Assembly (NCBI RefSeq): GCF_003351025.1
Contig: NZ_QPCG01000002.1
Coordinates: 186,001 to 250,000, forward strand
DNA: 64,000 nucleotides
From: Mucilaginibacter endophyticus
GTDB taxonomy: Bacteria > Bacteroidota > Bacteroidia > Sphingobacteriales > Sphingobacteriaceae
Direction: 5' to 3'
Shown: positions 16,128 to 24,551 of the stretch, one piece after another
How the letters are laid out: every line of letters begins with the position of its first letter
Numbering within the stretch: the first letter of the stretch is position 1
The notes under the pieces: model-generated
The model's input: the letters and a program-made list of their open reading frames with translations, nothing else
Told to the model about the DNA's origin: nothing
Database searches by the model: none
Position numbers and translations under genes: made by a program

Positions 16128-19079
16128 ATGAAAATTTTTACAAACTCAATTAAAATAATTGTGCTCTTACTGGTACTGTTACCGGGTATAAGCCGCGCGC
16201 AATTAAATGGCTCATATATATTGAGCGGAAAAGTAGGCGATGACCAGGGAAAACCGCTGGTAGGAGCCACTGTATCCATAAAAGGCACAACTAATAGCAC
16301 ATCAACAGATACAACCGGTAAATTTTCGTTAACTACCAGCGCAAAACTACCATACACACTTGTTTTTACAGCTGTAGGTTTCCAACCACAGGAATTTTAT
16401 ATAAAAAATGCCAATAGCGCGGTAAATATCACGCTTACTACACAATCCTTATTGGTTAACGAGGTAGTAGTAACCGCTTCCCGTAAGGAAGAAAAGTTAC
16501 TTCGGTCGCCGGTTGCTATTGAAAAGCTGAGTATTACTGCATTGAAACAATCGCCTGGCCCAAGCTTTTACGATGCGCTTGAAAACGTTAAAGGTGTACA
16601 AATGACCACCACCAGTATCACCCTGAAAGTACCAAACACCCGCGGTTTCAATAGTCCTAACAACTTTAGGTTTATGCAATTGGTTGATGGGGTTGATATG
16701 CAGTCGGCTACGTTAGGCGTACCACTGGGTAACGCTATCGGTCCAACCGAACTGGATATTGCCAGTGTTGAAATTACTCCGGGAGCAGCTGCGGCGCTTT
16801 ATGGCACCAATGCAATTAACGGTTTATCAAACCTGTTCACTAAAGATCCTTTTAAATATCAAGGTTTAAGCTTTTATCATCGCCAGGCGGTTAACCATGT
16901 AGGTAACGACCGTTTAGGCGCAAGTTCAATTACCGAAGATGCTTTACGTTATGCCAAAGCATTTAATGATAAGTTTGCCGTTAAAGTGAACTTTAGCTAC
17001 ATGCAAGGGCAGGATTGGCAGTCGGATACCCGTTTAGATCAGAACCCAACTAACCTGAAATCTGCAAACCCAGCTTATCCTGAACTAACAGGCACAAGCA
17101 ACGCAGCTTATGATGGCTGGAATAAGTATGGTGATGACGCGCTTGCGGGCAGTAACACGGTATCAATAAAAGGTATTACTGTTGACGGTAAAGCCCGCCC
17201 TAATCTAACCGTTGCACGTACAGGTTACAATGAAGTTGACCTGGTTGACCCGCACGTAAAAAACTTAAAATTAGATGGTACACTGTCTTATAAATTAACA
17301 CCAAGCACCATCTTATCGTACACCTACCGCTACGGCAGGTTGGACGGAGTATTTCAACGTGGTAATAAGATCTCGTTGCAAGGAGCTACCGTTCAGAATC
17401 ATAAAATTGAGTTAAAAGGAAAAGACTTCCTGGTACGTGGTTACGAATCTATCGAGAATACAGGTAACTCATTCAACGTAAAGCCATTGGCAGACAATCT
17501 CGATCTTAACCATGCAAGCAACTCGGCTTGGGGTACCTTATACGGCAATGCTTTAAAAGCCTATAATGGTGGCGTACTTACCTCTGCAAACCTTGCAGCG
17601 GCTGAGCAAGCTGCACGCGCTGCCGCTGATAAAGGCCGTGTTGAGCCGGGGACACCTGAGTTTGACGCTCTGCGTAAAACCATCATTGGTATTAATAACT
17701 GGGATATCAAATCGAGCCTGATTCCTAATGCACCTGTTACTGGTGGTGCCGCATTGGTTCAAAAAAGCCATATGTACAACGGCGAGGCTCAATGGGATTT
17801 AACTGATAAGGTTAAATTTGTTGATCTGTTGGTTGGTGCCGATGTACGCGTTTACAGCATTACGCCCGATGGTAACAACTTCGTAGATTTTAGCCGCCCG
17901 ATTGCAGACAGGAACACTCCGCTTGCCGATGGTACTTTCGGCAAAGATGTGATCTACAAAAAATATGGCGCCTTTACCCAGGTTACCAAGACCTTTTTCG
18001 ACGAGAAGTTGAAATTATTCGGCTCTATCCGTTGGGACCGTAACCCATACTTCGATCCTAAATTTACCCCGCGTTTAGCAGCAGTTTATACTGTTAACCA
18101 AAACCATAACTTCAGGTTCACTTTCCAGAACGGCTATCGCTTCCCATCTTTATTCGAAGCATTATCATACGTTAATAACGGGCGCGTAAAACGTGTAGGC
18201 AGCTTGCCATTCATTAATGAAGGTTTAGGTTATCTTGGTAACAGCTACACGCAAACATCGGTAGTGGCATTCAATGCCGCTGTAAATGCTGCAGGTGGTT
18301 CAGATCAGGCGGCTTTGGCTAATCGCAACTTGTTAAAAGTGGCGGACCTGCCTCCGGCTCGCCCTGAACAGATCACTTCGTTTGAGGTTGGTTATAAAGG
18401 TATTGTAGCAGATAACAAAGTATTTATCGATATTGATGCTTATACTAACCGTTACGATGGTTTTCTTGGTCAGGTACAGGTATTTGTGCCCAATGGGGCT
18501 ACTGTAGGTTCTGATGCTGCTGTGCTATCGATGCTTGATATTAACCGCGACCCTACAACCGGCACATCCAGCAACGCCGCCAGCCAGGGCCAAAGCAGGT
18601 ACCGCGTTTACACTAATGCTAAGAATATCTACCATAACTATGGCTCATCGGCAGGTGTTACCTATAATTTCTACCAGCATTATACAGTATCAGGTAACGT
18701 AAGTTTCAATAAACTAAAGGCTCAAACTGCATCAGATATATTTGTTACCGGTTTTAACACGCCTGAGTGGTCTGGAAACGTATCGTTTGGTAACCGCGAA
18801 GTAGTTAAAAACTTAGGCTTTAACGTAGTTTACAAATGGCAACAATCGTACCTGTGGGAGAGCCCGCTGGTTACCGGTACAGTACCATCAATCAAAACTG
18901 TTGATGCCCAGGTTACTTACCGTGTTCCTGCTTACTATGCAACATTTAAGTTAGGTGCTACAGACATCTTTAACAAAAGGTACTACCAATACGCAGGTGG
19001 CCCAACCATTGGCGGCTTGTACTATGTATCGGTAACGCTTGATGGTTTATTAGCAGGTAATACCAACAATAACAAATAA
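16128..19079 (+). CDS. TonB-dependent outer-membrane receptor, probably for a sulfur source
   Basis: A 983-residue receptor that imports a ligand across the outer membrane using TonB energy. Signal peptide about 1-25 (ends 'GISRAQ'); carboxypeptidase-regulatory-like beta-sandwich about 30-112 ('LSGKVGDDQGKPLVGATVSIKG'); TonB-box-like 'NEVVVTASRKEE'; plug domain about 125-240 ('PNTRGFNSPNNFRFMQLVDGVD'); then a beta-barrel ending 'GGLYYVSVTLDG'. It has no STN signalling domain and no SusD partner, unlike the receptors at 30709 and 44438. It is preceded by a Cys-codon leader and lies across from the sulfate-reduction operon, so I infer that its ligand supplies sulfur. The exact ligand cannot be read from the sequence. 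Confidence 0.9.
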   Translation: MKIFTNSIKIIVLLLVLLPGISRAQLNGSYILSGKVGDDQGKPLVGATVSIKGTTNSTSTDTTGKFSLTTSAKLPYTLVFTAVGFQPQEFYIKNANSAVNITLTTQSLLVNEVVVTASRKEEKLLRSPVAIEKLSITALKQSPGPSFYDALENVKGVQMTTTSITLKVPNTRGFNSPNNFRFMQLVDGVDMQSATLGVPLGNAIGPTELDIASVEITPGAAAALYGTNAINGLSNLFTKDPFKYQGLSFYHRQAVNHVGNDRLGASSITEDALRYAKAFNDKFAVKVNFSYMQGQDWQSDTRLDQNPTNLKSANPAYPELTGTSNAAYDGWNKYGDDALAGSNTVSIKGITVDGKARPNLTVARTGYNEVDLVDPHVKNLKLDGTLSYKLTPSTILSYTYRYGRLDGVFQRGNKISLQGATVQNHKIELKGKDFLVRGYESIENTGNSFNVKPLADNLDLNHASNSAWGTLYGNALKAYNGGVLTSANLAAAEQAARAAADKGRVEPGTPEFDALRKTIIGINNWDIKSSLIPNAPVTGGAALVQKSHMYNGEAQWDLTDKVKFVDLLVGADVRVYSITPDGNNFVDFSRPIADRNTPLADGTFGKDVIYKKYGAFTQVTKTFFDEKLKLFGSIRWDRNPYFDPKFTPRLAAVYTVNQNHNFRFTFQNGYRFPSLFEALSYVNNGRVKRVGSLPFINEGLGYLGNSYTQTSVVAFNAAVNAAGGSDQAALANRNLLKVADLPPARPEQITSFEVGYKGIVADNKVFIDIDAYTNRYDGFLGQVQVFVPNGATVGSDAAVLSMLDINRDPTTGTSSNAASQGQSRYRVYTNAKNIYHNYGSSAGVTYNFYQHYTVSGNVSFNKLKAQTASDIFVTGFNTPEWSGNVSFGNREVVKNLGFNVVYKWQQSYLWESPLVTGTVPSIKTVDAQVTYRVPAYYATFKLGATDIFNKRYYQYAGGPTIGGLYYVSVTLDGLLAGNTNNNK

Positions 19080-19109
19080 GAACTTTTATTACGTTTTATA
19101 TAGTTTGTA

Positions 19110-19145
19110 AGGGGATGGTCGCAATTAGTGACCATCCCTTTTTTT
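19110..19145 (+). terminator. Terminator of the TonB-receptor gene
   Basis: GGGATGGTC / GACCATCCC, a perfect 9-bp stem with a 9-nt loop, followed by seven T, 32 nt after the stop codon. Confidence 0.9.
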
Positions 19146-19173
19146 GAACCATGATTCTTAGGATTTGAGGATT
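19146..19173. repeat. Family B repeat, single arm
   Basis: A 28-nt segment starting GAACCATGATT and containing TTAGGATTTGAGGATT. The same segment with one change occurs at 26415-26442, where it is one arm of an inverted repeat. It sits directly after a terminator in an intergenic region, the normal location for a REP-like element. Confidence 0.65.
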
Positions 19174-19269
19174 ACCTTGAGTTTTATGCGGATTATTCTC
19201 AGTTTATCGTTGTATGTGACTTGCAAGAAAAATCGGTGCAATCATAATAATCAAAAAAAACAATTGAAT

Positions 19270-19310
19270 AAAAAAGGCCAACCGATCTTGCGACCAAGTT
19301 GACCTACGTA
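19270..19310 (-). terminator. Terminator of the sulfite reductase-cysH operon
   Basis: On the minus strand AGGTCAAC and GTTGGCCT pair (one G-T) around a 15-nt loop and are followed by six T. It lies about 100 nt after the cysH stop codon. Confidence 0.7.
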
Positions 19311-19343
19311 TAAAAAAAAGCGTCTTTATTCCGGAAACGTTAT

Positions 19344-19407
19344 TTTAGGATTCGGGGAGCGTAATAGTACCGACTTGCAAAATCAGGTAATCCTTGAATC
19401 CTGTTCA
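19344..19407. repeat. Degenerate palindromic repeat (family C-like)
   Basis: TTAGGATTCGGGGAG near the left end and AATCCTTGAATCCTG near the right end form an imperfect inverted repeat. The motif CTTGAATCC recurs, on the opposite strand, at 29137-29145. It lies between the operon terminator and the cysH stop codon. Assignment to a family is tentative. Confidence 0.4.
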
Positions 19408-20118
19408 TCAAGGTTTTGCTACCTCATGCAATCCACATTCTTTTTTAGATTGATCTTCCCACCACCAGCGACCGGCACGAAAATCTTCGCCTTCGGCTAC
19501 TGCACGGGTACATGGCATACAGCCAATACTCGGGAAACCTTTATCATGCAATGAATTGTACGGGATATTGTATTGTTTAACGTAAGCTTTCACTTCATCA
19601 AGCGTCCAGCTAAAAATAGGATGGAACTTTACCAATTGATTTTGCTCGTCCCATTCCAGGTCATGCATATCATGTCGGTTAACAGACTGCTCGGCACGGA
19701 TACCGGTTATCCAGATCTTGTTTCCTTTCAAAGCTCTTTTCAAAGGCTCAATTTTACGGATCCCACAGCACTCCTTACGGTTTTCTACAGATTCGTAAAA
19801 GCTGTTGGGTCCTTTTTTGCTTACCATTTCTTCCAGCAACTCATTATTTGGATAGTAGGCATGAATAGGTTTTTGATACCTGTTCATGGTAGCCGCCCAA
19901 ACCGAGTATGTTTCGCGGAAAAGCCTGCCTGTTTCAAGTGTAAATACTTTTATAGGCAAATTATTGCTGAAGATGATGTGACTGATCACCTGGTCTTCCC
20001 AGCCAAAGCTGGTAGAAAAGATCACTTCACCCGGAAAAAGCTCAGCCAGTTTGGTGAGCGCTTCAACAGGGCCAAGGCCATTGATGTGTTGTTGTACATT
20101 TTCTAAAGCTGAGCTCAT
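19408..20118 (-). CDS. cysH: Adenylyl-sulfate (APS) reductase, 4Fe-4S type
   Basis: A 236-residue cytoplasmic enzyme that reduces activated sulfate to sulfite with thioredoxin. PP-loop-like 'STSFGWEDQV' at 35-44 binds the nucleotide. The paired cysteines C117-C118 ('KECCGIRK') and C200/C203 ('GCMPCTR') are the iron-sulfur ligands that mark the APS-using (plant/Gram-positive-like) branch rather than the PAPS enzyme; C228 in 'ECGLH' is the catalytic thiol. It overlaps the upstream fusion gene by 4 nt (ATGA), indicating translational coupling. The usual neighbours cysD and cysN (ATP sulfurylase) are not in this cluster. Confidence 0.95.
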   Translation of the reverse strand: MSSALENVQQHINGLGPVEALTKLAELFPGEVIFSTSFGWEDQVISHIIFSNNLPIKVFTLETGRLFRETYSVWAATMNRYQKPIHAYYPNNELLEEMVSKKGPNSFYESVENRKECCGIRKIEPLKRALKGNKIWITGIRAEQSVNRHDMHDLEWDEQNQLVKFHPIFSWTLDEVKAYVKQYNIPYNSLHDKGFPSIGCMPCTRAVAEGEDFRAGRWWWEDQSKKECGLHEVAKP

Positions 20119-21623
20119 GGTATCTTAACAAAGAATTTAAGAATAGAACGGACGCTGATCAGGATAACGATAACTGATACGGCAACCATAATGGTTTTTG
20201 CTGAAATTTTGTTGGAAATCTTGGCGGCGATTGGTGAAGCAAGGGCGCTACCTAAAATAAGACCAGCTACAGCCTGCCAATGATCGCTGCTTACCATGGC
20301 AATAAAGGTTATTGATCCCATTATGGCCACAAAAAAGCGGGAAAGTTTAACAGTACCTAATGAAAACCGGGGACTACGGCCGCCTGCGATCAGTGTAGAT
20401 AACACGATTGATCCCCAGCCGCCACCACCAACAGCATCAATAAAACCACCGCCCAAACCAAGCAGTGAAATGCGTTTTACTTTATCAGCAGATTTTTTCT
20501 TTTGTGTATTGAACGCTTTCCTGAATATCACTATACCTAATATCAACGTGTAAATTGATACAATAGGTTTAGTATACATTGCGTAATGTTCAAGCGATGA
20601 TAGGAGATAAGCACCTGTAACCGCGCCTATGATACCGGGAACAACCAATAGTTTAAATAACTTCCAGTTAATATTACCCATGCGATAATGCATCCAACCG
20701 GCTATGCCGCAGCTCATAATTTCTGAAAGGTGTACCCCCATACTGGCCGAAGCCGGCGGGATGCCCATAGTTAACGAAAACGTGGTTGATGTTACACCGT
20801 ATGACATGCCTATGGCCCCGTCAATCATAGCAAATACAAAGCCGGCTCCTAAAAAGTAATAAAAGATAGGGTCGATGCCGGTTACAAAGTTTTTAAAGTT
20901 GGGCTCTTTAAGATAAAGCGCCGTTATCCCAATGGCCAACGATAAGATGATTGTAGACCAGATCAACCAGATAAAATTTTTCCGGTTGGGGGCTTTTGGC
21001 TCAACCAGTACAGATGTTACGCTGTTTAGTTTTTTTACCTTGTCGGCAAAATCACCCTCAAGGGTATTTCTCAGTTCGCTCATTTGCTGCAAAGTGATAT
21101 CAAGCTCGGCAGGCAGGCTTTCGTTTAATACTTCTTTTAATCGTTTTGCCACAGTAGGTGATTTTCCGTTGGTAGATATGGCCAGCTTCAGGTCGCCCTT
21201 TTGCACTATCGATCCTAAGTAAAAATCGCATAATGCAGGTTTGTCGGCTACATTGATCAGCAGTTTCCTGTCGTGAGCGGCAGTGCGGATATAGTTATTA
21301 AGTTCACTGTCATTAGTTGCGGCAATAACAATGTCGGCATCATTCAGGTCATCATCCGTAAATGATTTTTGAATAACACGAATGCCTGTATATTGAGATG
21401 CAAGGCTATGAATCTCGGGCAAAAAATCACGTGAAATAACAGTTACGCGAGCCTGATTACTGTTGTTGAGTACCGCGGTGAGTTTTTCCAAACCAACATT
21501 ACCGCCACCAATAAGCACGGTATGCAGGTCATTCAGTTTCAAAAAAACAGGAAAAAGCTGGTTGCCTTCCTGTTTTTCGTCCTGAATGTTGGTAAAACTT
21601 TTATCCCCTGGCAACAACGTCAT
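20115..21623 (-). CDS. Siroheme synthase (precorrin-2 dehydrogenase) fused to a TauE/SafE-type permease
   Basis: A 502-residue fusion. Residues about 22-200 match the CysG-B/SirC/Met8p module: Rossmann motif 'VLIGGGNVG' at 36-44, 'VIAATND' with Asp105 as the likely general base, and 'LCDFYLGSIVQKGDLKLAIS'; it converts precorrin-2 to sirohydrochlorin and may insert iron. From about residue 217 to the end there are roughly eight membrane helices with the TSUP signatures 'DGAIGMSYGVTSTT' and 'GGGFIDAVGGGGWGSIV', the family of sulfite/sulfonate/sulfate carriers. One chain thus joins cofactor synthesis for sulfite reductase with anion transport at the inner membrane. It overlaps cobA by 23 nt and cysH by 4 nt. 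Direction of transport (sulfate in or sulfite out) is unknown. Confidence 0.9.
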   Translation of the reverse strand: MTLLPGDKSFTNIQDEKQEGNQLFPVFLKLNDLHTVLIGGGNVGLEKLTAVLNNSNQARVTVISRDFLPEIHSLASQYTGIRVIQKSFTDDDLNDADIVIAATNDSELNNYIRTAAHDRKLLINVADKPALCDFYLGSIVQKGDLKLAISTNGKSPTVAKRLKEVLNESLPAELDITLQQMSELRNTLEGDFADKVKKLNSVTSVLVEPKAPNRKNFIWLIWSTIILSLAIGITALYLKEPNFKNFVTGIDPIFYYFLGAGFVFAMIDGAIGMSYGVTSTTFSLTMGIPPASASMGVHLSEIMSCGIAGWMHYRMGNINWKLFKLLVVPGIIGAVTGAYLLSSLEHYAMYTKPIVSIYTLILGIVIFRKAFNTQKKKSADKVKRISLLGLGGGFIDAVGGGGWGSIVLSTLIAGGRSPRFSLGTVKLSRFFVAIMGSITFIAMVSSDHWQAVAGLILGSALASPIAAKISNKISAKTIMVAVSVIVILISVRSILKFFVKIP

Positions 21624-22386
21624 AAACCTCTTTTATCAATTGGAATTTTGGATGAAGCGATACAACCTCGCCCAATACAATAAGTGCAGGTGAGGAGATC
21701 CTATTTTCTTCAACGGCATTAACAATGGTATCAACCGTAGCAACAGCTATTTTTTCCTCTGCAGTCGATCCGTTTTGAATAACGGCAACCGGCAGTTTGT
21801 TCTTGCCTTGTAACTTAAATATTTCAGTAATCTCGGCCAATTTATGGATGCCCATCAAAACTACAACAGTAGCATTTGAACGTGAAGCGTCTATAAGGTC
21901 GTTCGAGATTTTACCATTTGCGGTGGTGCCTGTAACCACCCAAAAGCTTTCACTCAAACCACGGTGTGTAACAGGAATTTGCTGTAATTCGGGCACGGCT
22001 ATAGAACTTGAAATGCCCGGAATAACCGACGCCGGTATATTATGATCAGCTGCAATGAGCAGCTCCTCATACCCACGACCAAATACAAAGGGATCGCCGC
22101 CTTTTAACCTAACCACGTGCCCGTAGTTTTTAGCGTAGTCAACCATCAGGTTATTAATGGCTTCTTGGGAAAAGGCATGATCGCCGGAACGTTTGCCTAC
22201 ATAAACTTTAGTTGAGTTTTCGGGAGCGTATTCCAACAGCTCTTCATTAACTAAAGCATCGTACAAAACAACATCTGCTGTTTTTAAAGCTTTGATGGCT
22301 TTAATCGTTATCAGATCGGCATCACCGGGGCCAGCGCCCACAAGTGTAATGCGAGGTTCTTTTATAGTTTTATTAGTATCGGTCAT
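21601..22386 (-). CDS. cobA: Uroporphyrinogen-III C-methyltransferase
   Basis: A 261-residue cytoplasmic SAM-dependent enzyme making precorrin-2, the first step toward siroheme, the cofactor of the sulfite reductase encoded just before it. Typical motifs: 'LVGAGPGDADLITIKA' at 15-30, 'VVLYDALVNEELLEYAP', 'GKRSGDH', 'RLKGGDPFVFGRGYEE', 'PGISSSIAVP'. The gene name may also be sumT/cysG-A. The start codon overlaps the sulfite reductase stop by 1 nt (TAATG), and the end overlaps the next gene by 23 nt. Confidence 0.95.
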   Translation of the reverse strand: MTDTNKTIKEPRITLVGAGPGDADLITIKAIKALKTADVVLYDALVNEELLEYAPENSTKVYVGKRSGDHAFSQEAINNLMVDYAKNYGHVVRLKGGDPFVFGRGYEELLIAADHNIPASVIPGISSSIAVPELQQIPVTHRGLSESFWVVTGTTANGKISNDLIDASRSNATVVVLMGIHKLAEITEIFKLQGKNKLPVAVIQNGSTAEEKIAVATVDTIVNAVEENRISSPALIVLGEVVSLHPKFQLIKEVYDVVARG

Positions 22387-24476
22387 TATTGTACAAGCGC
22401 CTCTCTCTTATCCTTGCTTCTGCTTAAAAATTCGGTTGCCTGAGCTATATAGGCCGTAGCAAACTCTTGCGATGGTTCGTTTTGGTTGATCTGTAAAACC
22501 AGGTCGTTAAAAGTGCCATTCAACTCAAATTCGCCTTTTTCAACGTATTGAGCATCAAACTCACGGATAACACCTGCCTGGGTGCTGCTGTTAATGCCTT
22601 TGTCAAGCAATAAAGCTTTTGCCGAACTTACCAATACGTTATAAGCGTGGTAAATAGCATCAGCCCAACGGCCGTCAGCATAAGCGTCATTGGCCCAGCC
22701 CAGTTTTTCTTCTGATTCAAACAATAGGGTAGCAACCAGGTCTATGATAACACCGGCACACTCACCTACACCTATAGCGGTAACAAATGTTTCCTGGTGG
22801 CCCCAGTCAATGTATTCGTCGTCGGTAAGGGTCGTCAGATCGGCAAGTGGTTTCAACAAACGGTAAAAATAATCTTTACCCTGTCTGTCGTAATATTCAT
22901 GGTAAGTTTCACCCTCAGGCGAAAACTCTTTATAATCGTTTAATAAATACCTTAATACATCTGTAGCGCGTTTGGTAGGTACTTTGATAACCCTTTCTGC
23001 AGCACGGCCAACGCCGTCGCCAACAGTACCGCCGCCTAACATCACCTGTACCGATGGCAATACTTTTGTGCCTGCTTTAAGCGAACTGCCGTGGAAACCA
23101 ATGTGAGCTAAACCATGCTGACCGCATGAGTTCATACAGCCGCTTATTTTGATCTTGATTTCGCGGTTATAAATAAAATCTTCGTACTCGTTATAGATCA
23201 GGTCTTCCAGTACGCGGGCCATGGTCATACTATTCGAGATACCAAGGTTACAGGTATCTGTACCTGGACAGGTAGTAACATCGGCCAAACTATCAAAGCC
23301 TGGTGCTGCCAGTTCAAGCTTAGCCAAGCCTTCGTAAAGAGCAGGCAAAGCTTCTTTTTGAACGTATTTTAATAGCAAGCCCTGGTTTTGGGTAATACGA
23401 ATCTCGTTGCCAACCAACGGCTCTAAAGTTTTAACCAGTGCACGTGCAGTATCAGAAGAGATATCGCCTACAGGTACTTTTATATATACGCCATAAAAGC
23501 CTTCTTGCTTTTGCTCAAAAACGTTCGTTGCCAGCCATTGCTCGTAACGGAGCGGGTTGCTGATAGTTACTTCAGGGTAGCTATCGGTTGGTGGCAAAGC
23601 CGGAGCATCAACCGCGTCGCGGTTAATAGGGTATGATTTTACCTTGTTGGCCGTACGTTCAATTTTGGTTAAACGTAATACTTCATCCAAGCCTAATTTT
23701 TGGATAAGGTATTTCATGCGGGCCTTGTTACGGTTGTTGCGTTCGCCATAACGGTCAAAAACGCGGATCACCGATTCGATATAAGGGATCAGCTGATCTT
23801 CGGCCAAAAATTCTTCTACAATGTTTGCCAATAGAGGCTGCGCGCCTAAACCACCACCAAGCAGAATTTTAAAACCACGCTCGCCATTGGCGTTTATTTT
23901 CGGGATAGCGCCAATATCATGAATATAAGAAAAGGCTGTATCCTCATCGCTTGATGAAAACGAGATCTTGAATTTACGGCCCATTTCCTGGCATATCGGG
24001 TTACGCAGAAAATAATCAAATGTAGCGTAAGCGTATGGAGAAACGTCAAAAGGCTCTTTCGGGTCGATACCTGCAGTAGGAGAGGCAGTAACATTACGTA
24101 CGGTATTACCGCAGGCTTCACGCAGGGTGATATCGTCCTGTTCGAGTTTGGCCCAAAGTTGTGGCGTACGGTCAAGACTTACATAATGGATCTGAATATC
24201 CTGACGGGTAGTCAGGTGCAGGTTGCTGCTTCCAAACTCATCAGAAATCTCGGCTATTTTCAGTAATTGCTTAAAGCTAACTTTACCAAATGGAAGTTTA
24301 ATGCGTACCATTTGAACACCCGGCTGGCGCTGGCCATATACACCACGTGCCAAACGCAAGCTCCTGAACTTTTCGTCATGAATTTTACCTTCACGAAAAG
24401 CACGGATCTTTTTTTCAAGATCTATAATATCCTTCTCAACAATCGGGTTCTCCAGTTCCGTTCTGAAGCTCTGCAT
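22386..24476 (-). CDS. Siroheme/4Fe-4S sulfite reductase with C-terminal extension
   Basis: A 696-residue nitrite/sulfite-reductase-family protein reducing sulfite to sulfide. Two half-repeats of ferredoxin-like plus siroheme domains are visible: 'VRIKLPFGKV...LHLTTRQDIQIH' (57-97) and 'YIKVPVGDIS...IRITQNQGLLL'. The cofactor ligands are C403 and C409 ('TTCPGTDTCNLG') and C447 and C451 ('SGCMNSCGQHG'). Beyond about residue 560 an extra 130-residue helical domain ('GVGECAGVIIDLVATLLFESEEKLGWA', 'RWADAIYHAYNVLVSSAKALL') resembles a HEPN-like helical bundle and is absent from short ferredoxin-dependent enzymes. Clustering with cobA, siroheme synthase and cysH makes sulfite rather than nitrite the probable substrate. 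Expression is predicted to be attenuated by the leader at 24499-24632. Confidence 0.92.
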   Translation of the reverse strand: MQSFRTELENPIVEKDIIDLEKKIRAFREGKIHDEKFRSLRLARGVYGQRQPGVQMVRIKLPFGKVSFKQLLKIAEISDEFGSSNLHLTTRQDIQIHYVSLDRTPQLWAKLEQDDITLREACGNTVRNVTASPTAGIDPKEPFDVSPYAYATFDYFLRNPICQEMGRKFKISFSSSDEDTAFSYIHDIGAIPKINANGERGFKILLGGGLGAQPLLANIVEEFLAEDQLIPYIESVIRVFDRYGERNNRNKARMKYLIQKLGLDEVLRLTKIERTANKVKSYPINRDAVDAPALPPTDSYPEVTISNPLRYEQWLATNVFEQKQEGFYGVYIKVPVGDISSDTARALVKTLEPLVGNEIRITQNQGLLLKYVQKEALPALYEGLAKLELAAPGFDSLADVTTCPGTDTCNLGISNSMTMARVLEDLIYNEYEDFIYNREIKIKISGCMNSCGQHGLAHIGFHGSSLKAGTKVLPSVQVMLGGGTVGDGVGRAAERVIKVPTKRATDVLRYLLNDYKEFSPEGETYHEYYDRQGKDYFYRLLKPLADLTTLTDDEYIDWGHQETFVTAIGVGECAGVIIDLVATLLFESEEKLGWANDAYADGRWADAIYHAYNVLVSSAKALLLDKGINSSTQAGVIREFDAQYVEKGEFELNGTFNDLVLQINQNEPSQEFATAYIAQATEFLSRSKDKREALVQ

Positions 24477-24498
24477 ATTTTATATATTAATCTTTTAT

Positions 24499-24530
24499 AA
24501 AAAAGCCTCTTTAGCTGTGGCGAAAGAGGC
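24499..24530 (-). terminator. Attenuator terminator before the sulfite reductase gene
   Basis: On the minus strand a perfect 8-bp stem GCCTCTTT / AAAGAGGC with a 10-nt loop is followed by TTTTTT. It ends 22 nt before the sulfite reductase ATG, that is, inside the 5' leader of an expressed operon. The 5' arm can alternatively pair with AAAGCGAGGC at the 3' end of the Cys-leader ORF (24557-24566), allowing an antiterminator. Confidence 0.85.
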
Positions 24531-24551
24531 AGATATGGTTAAATATTACGT

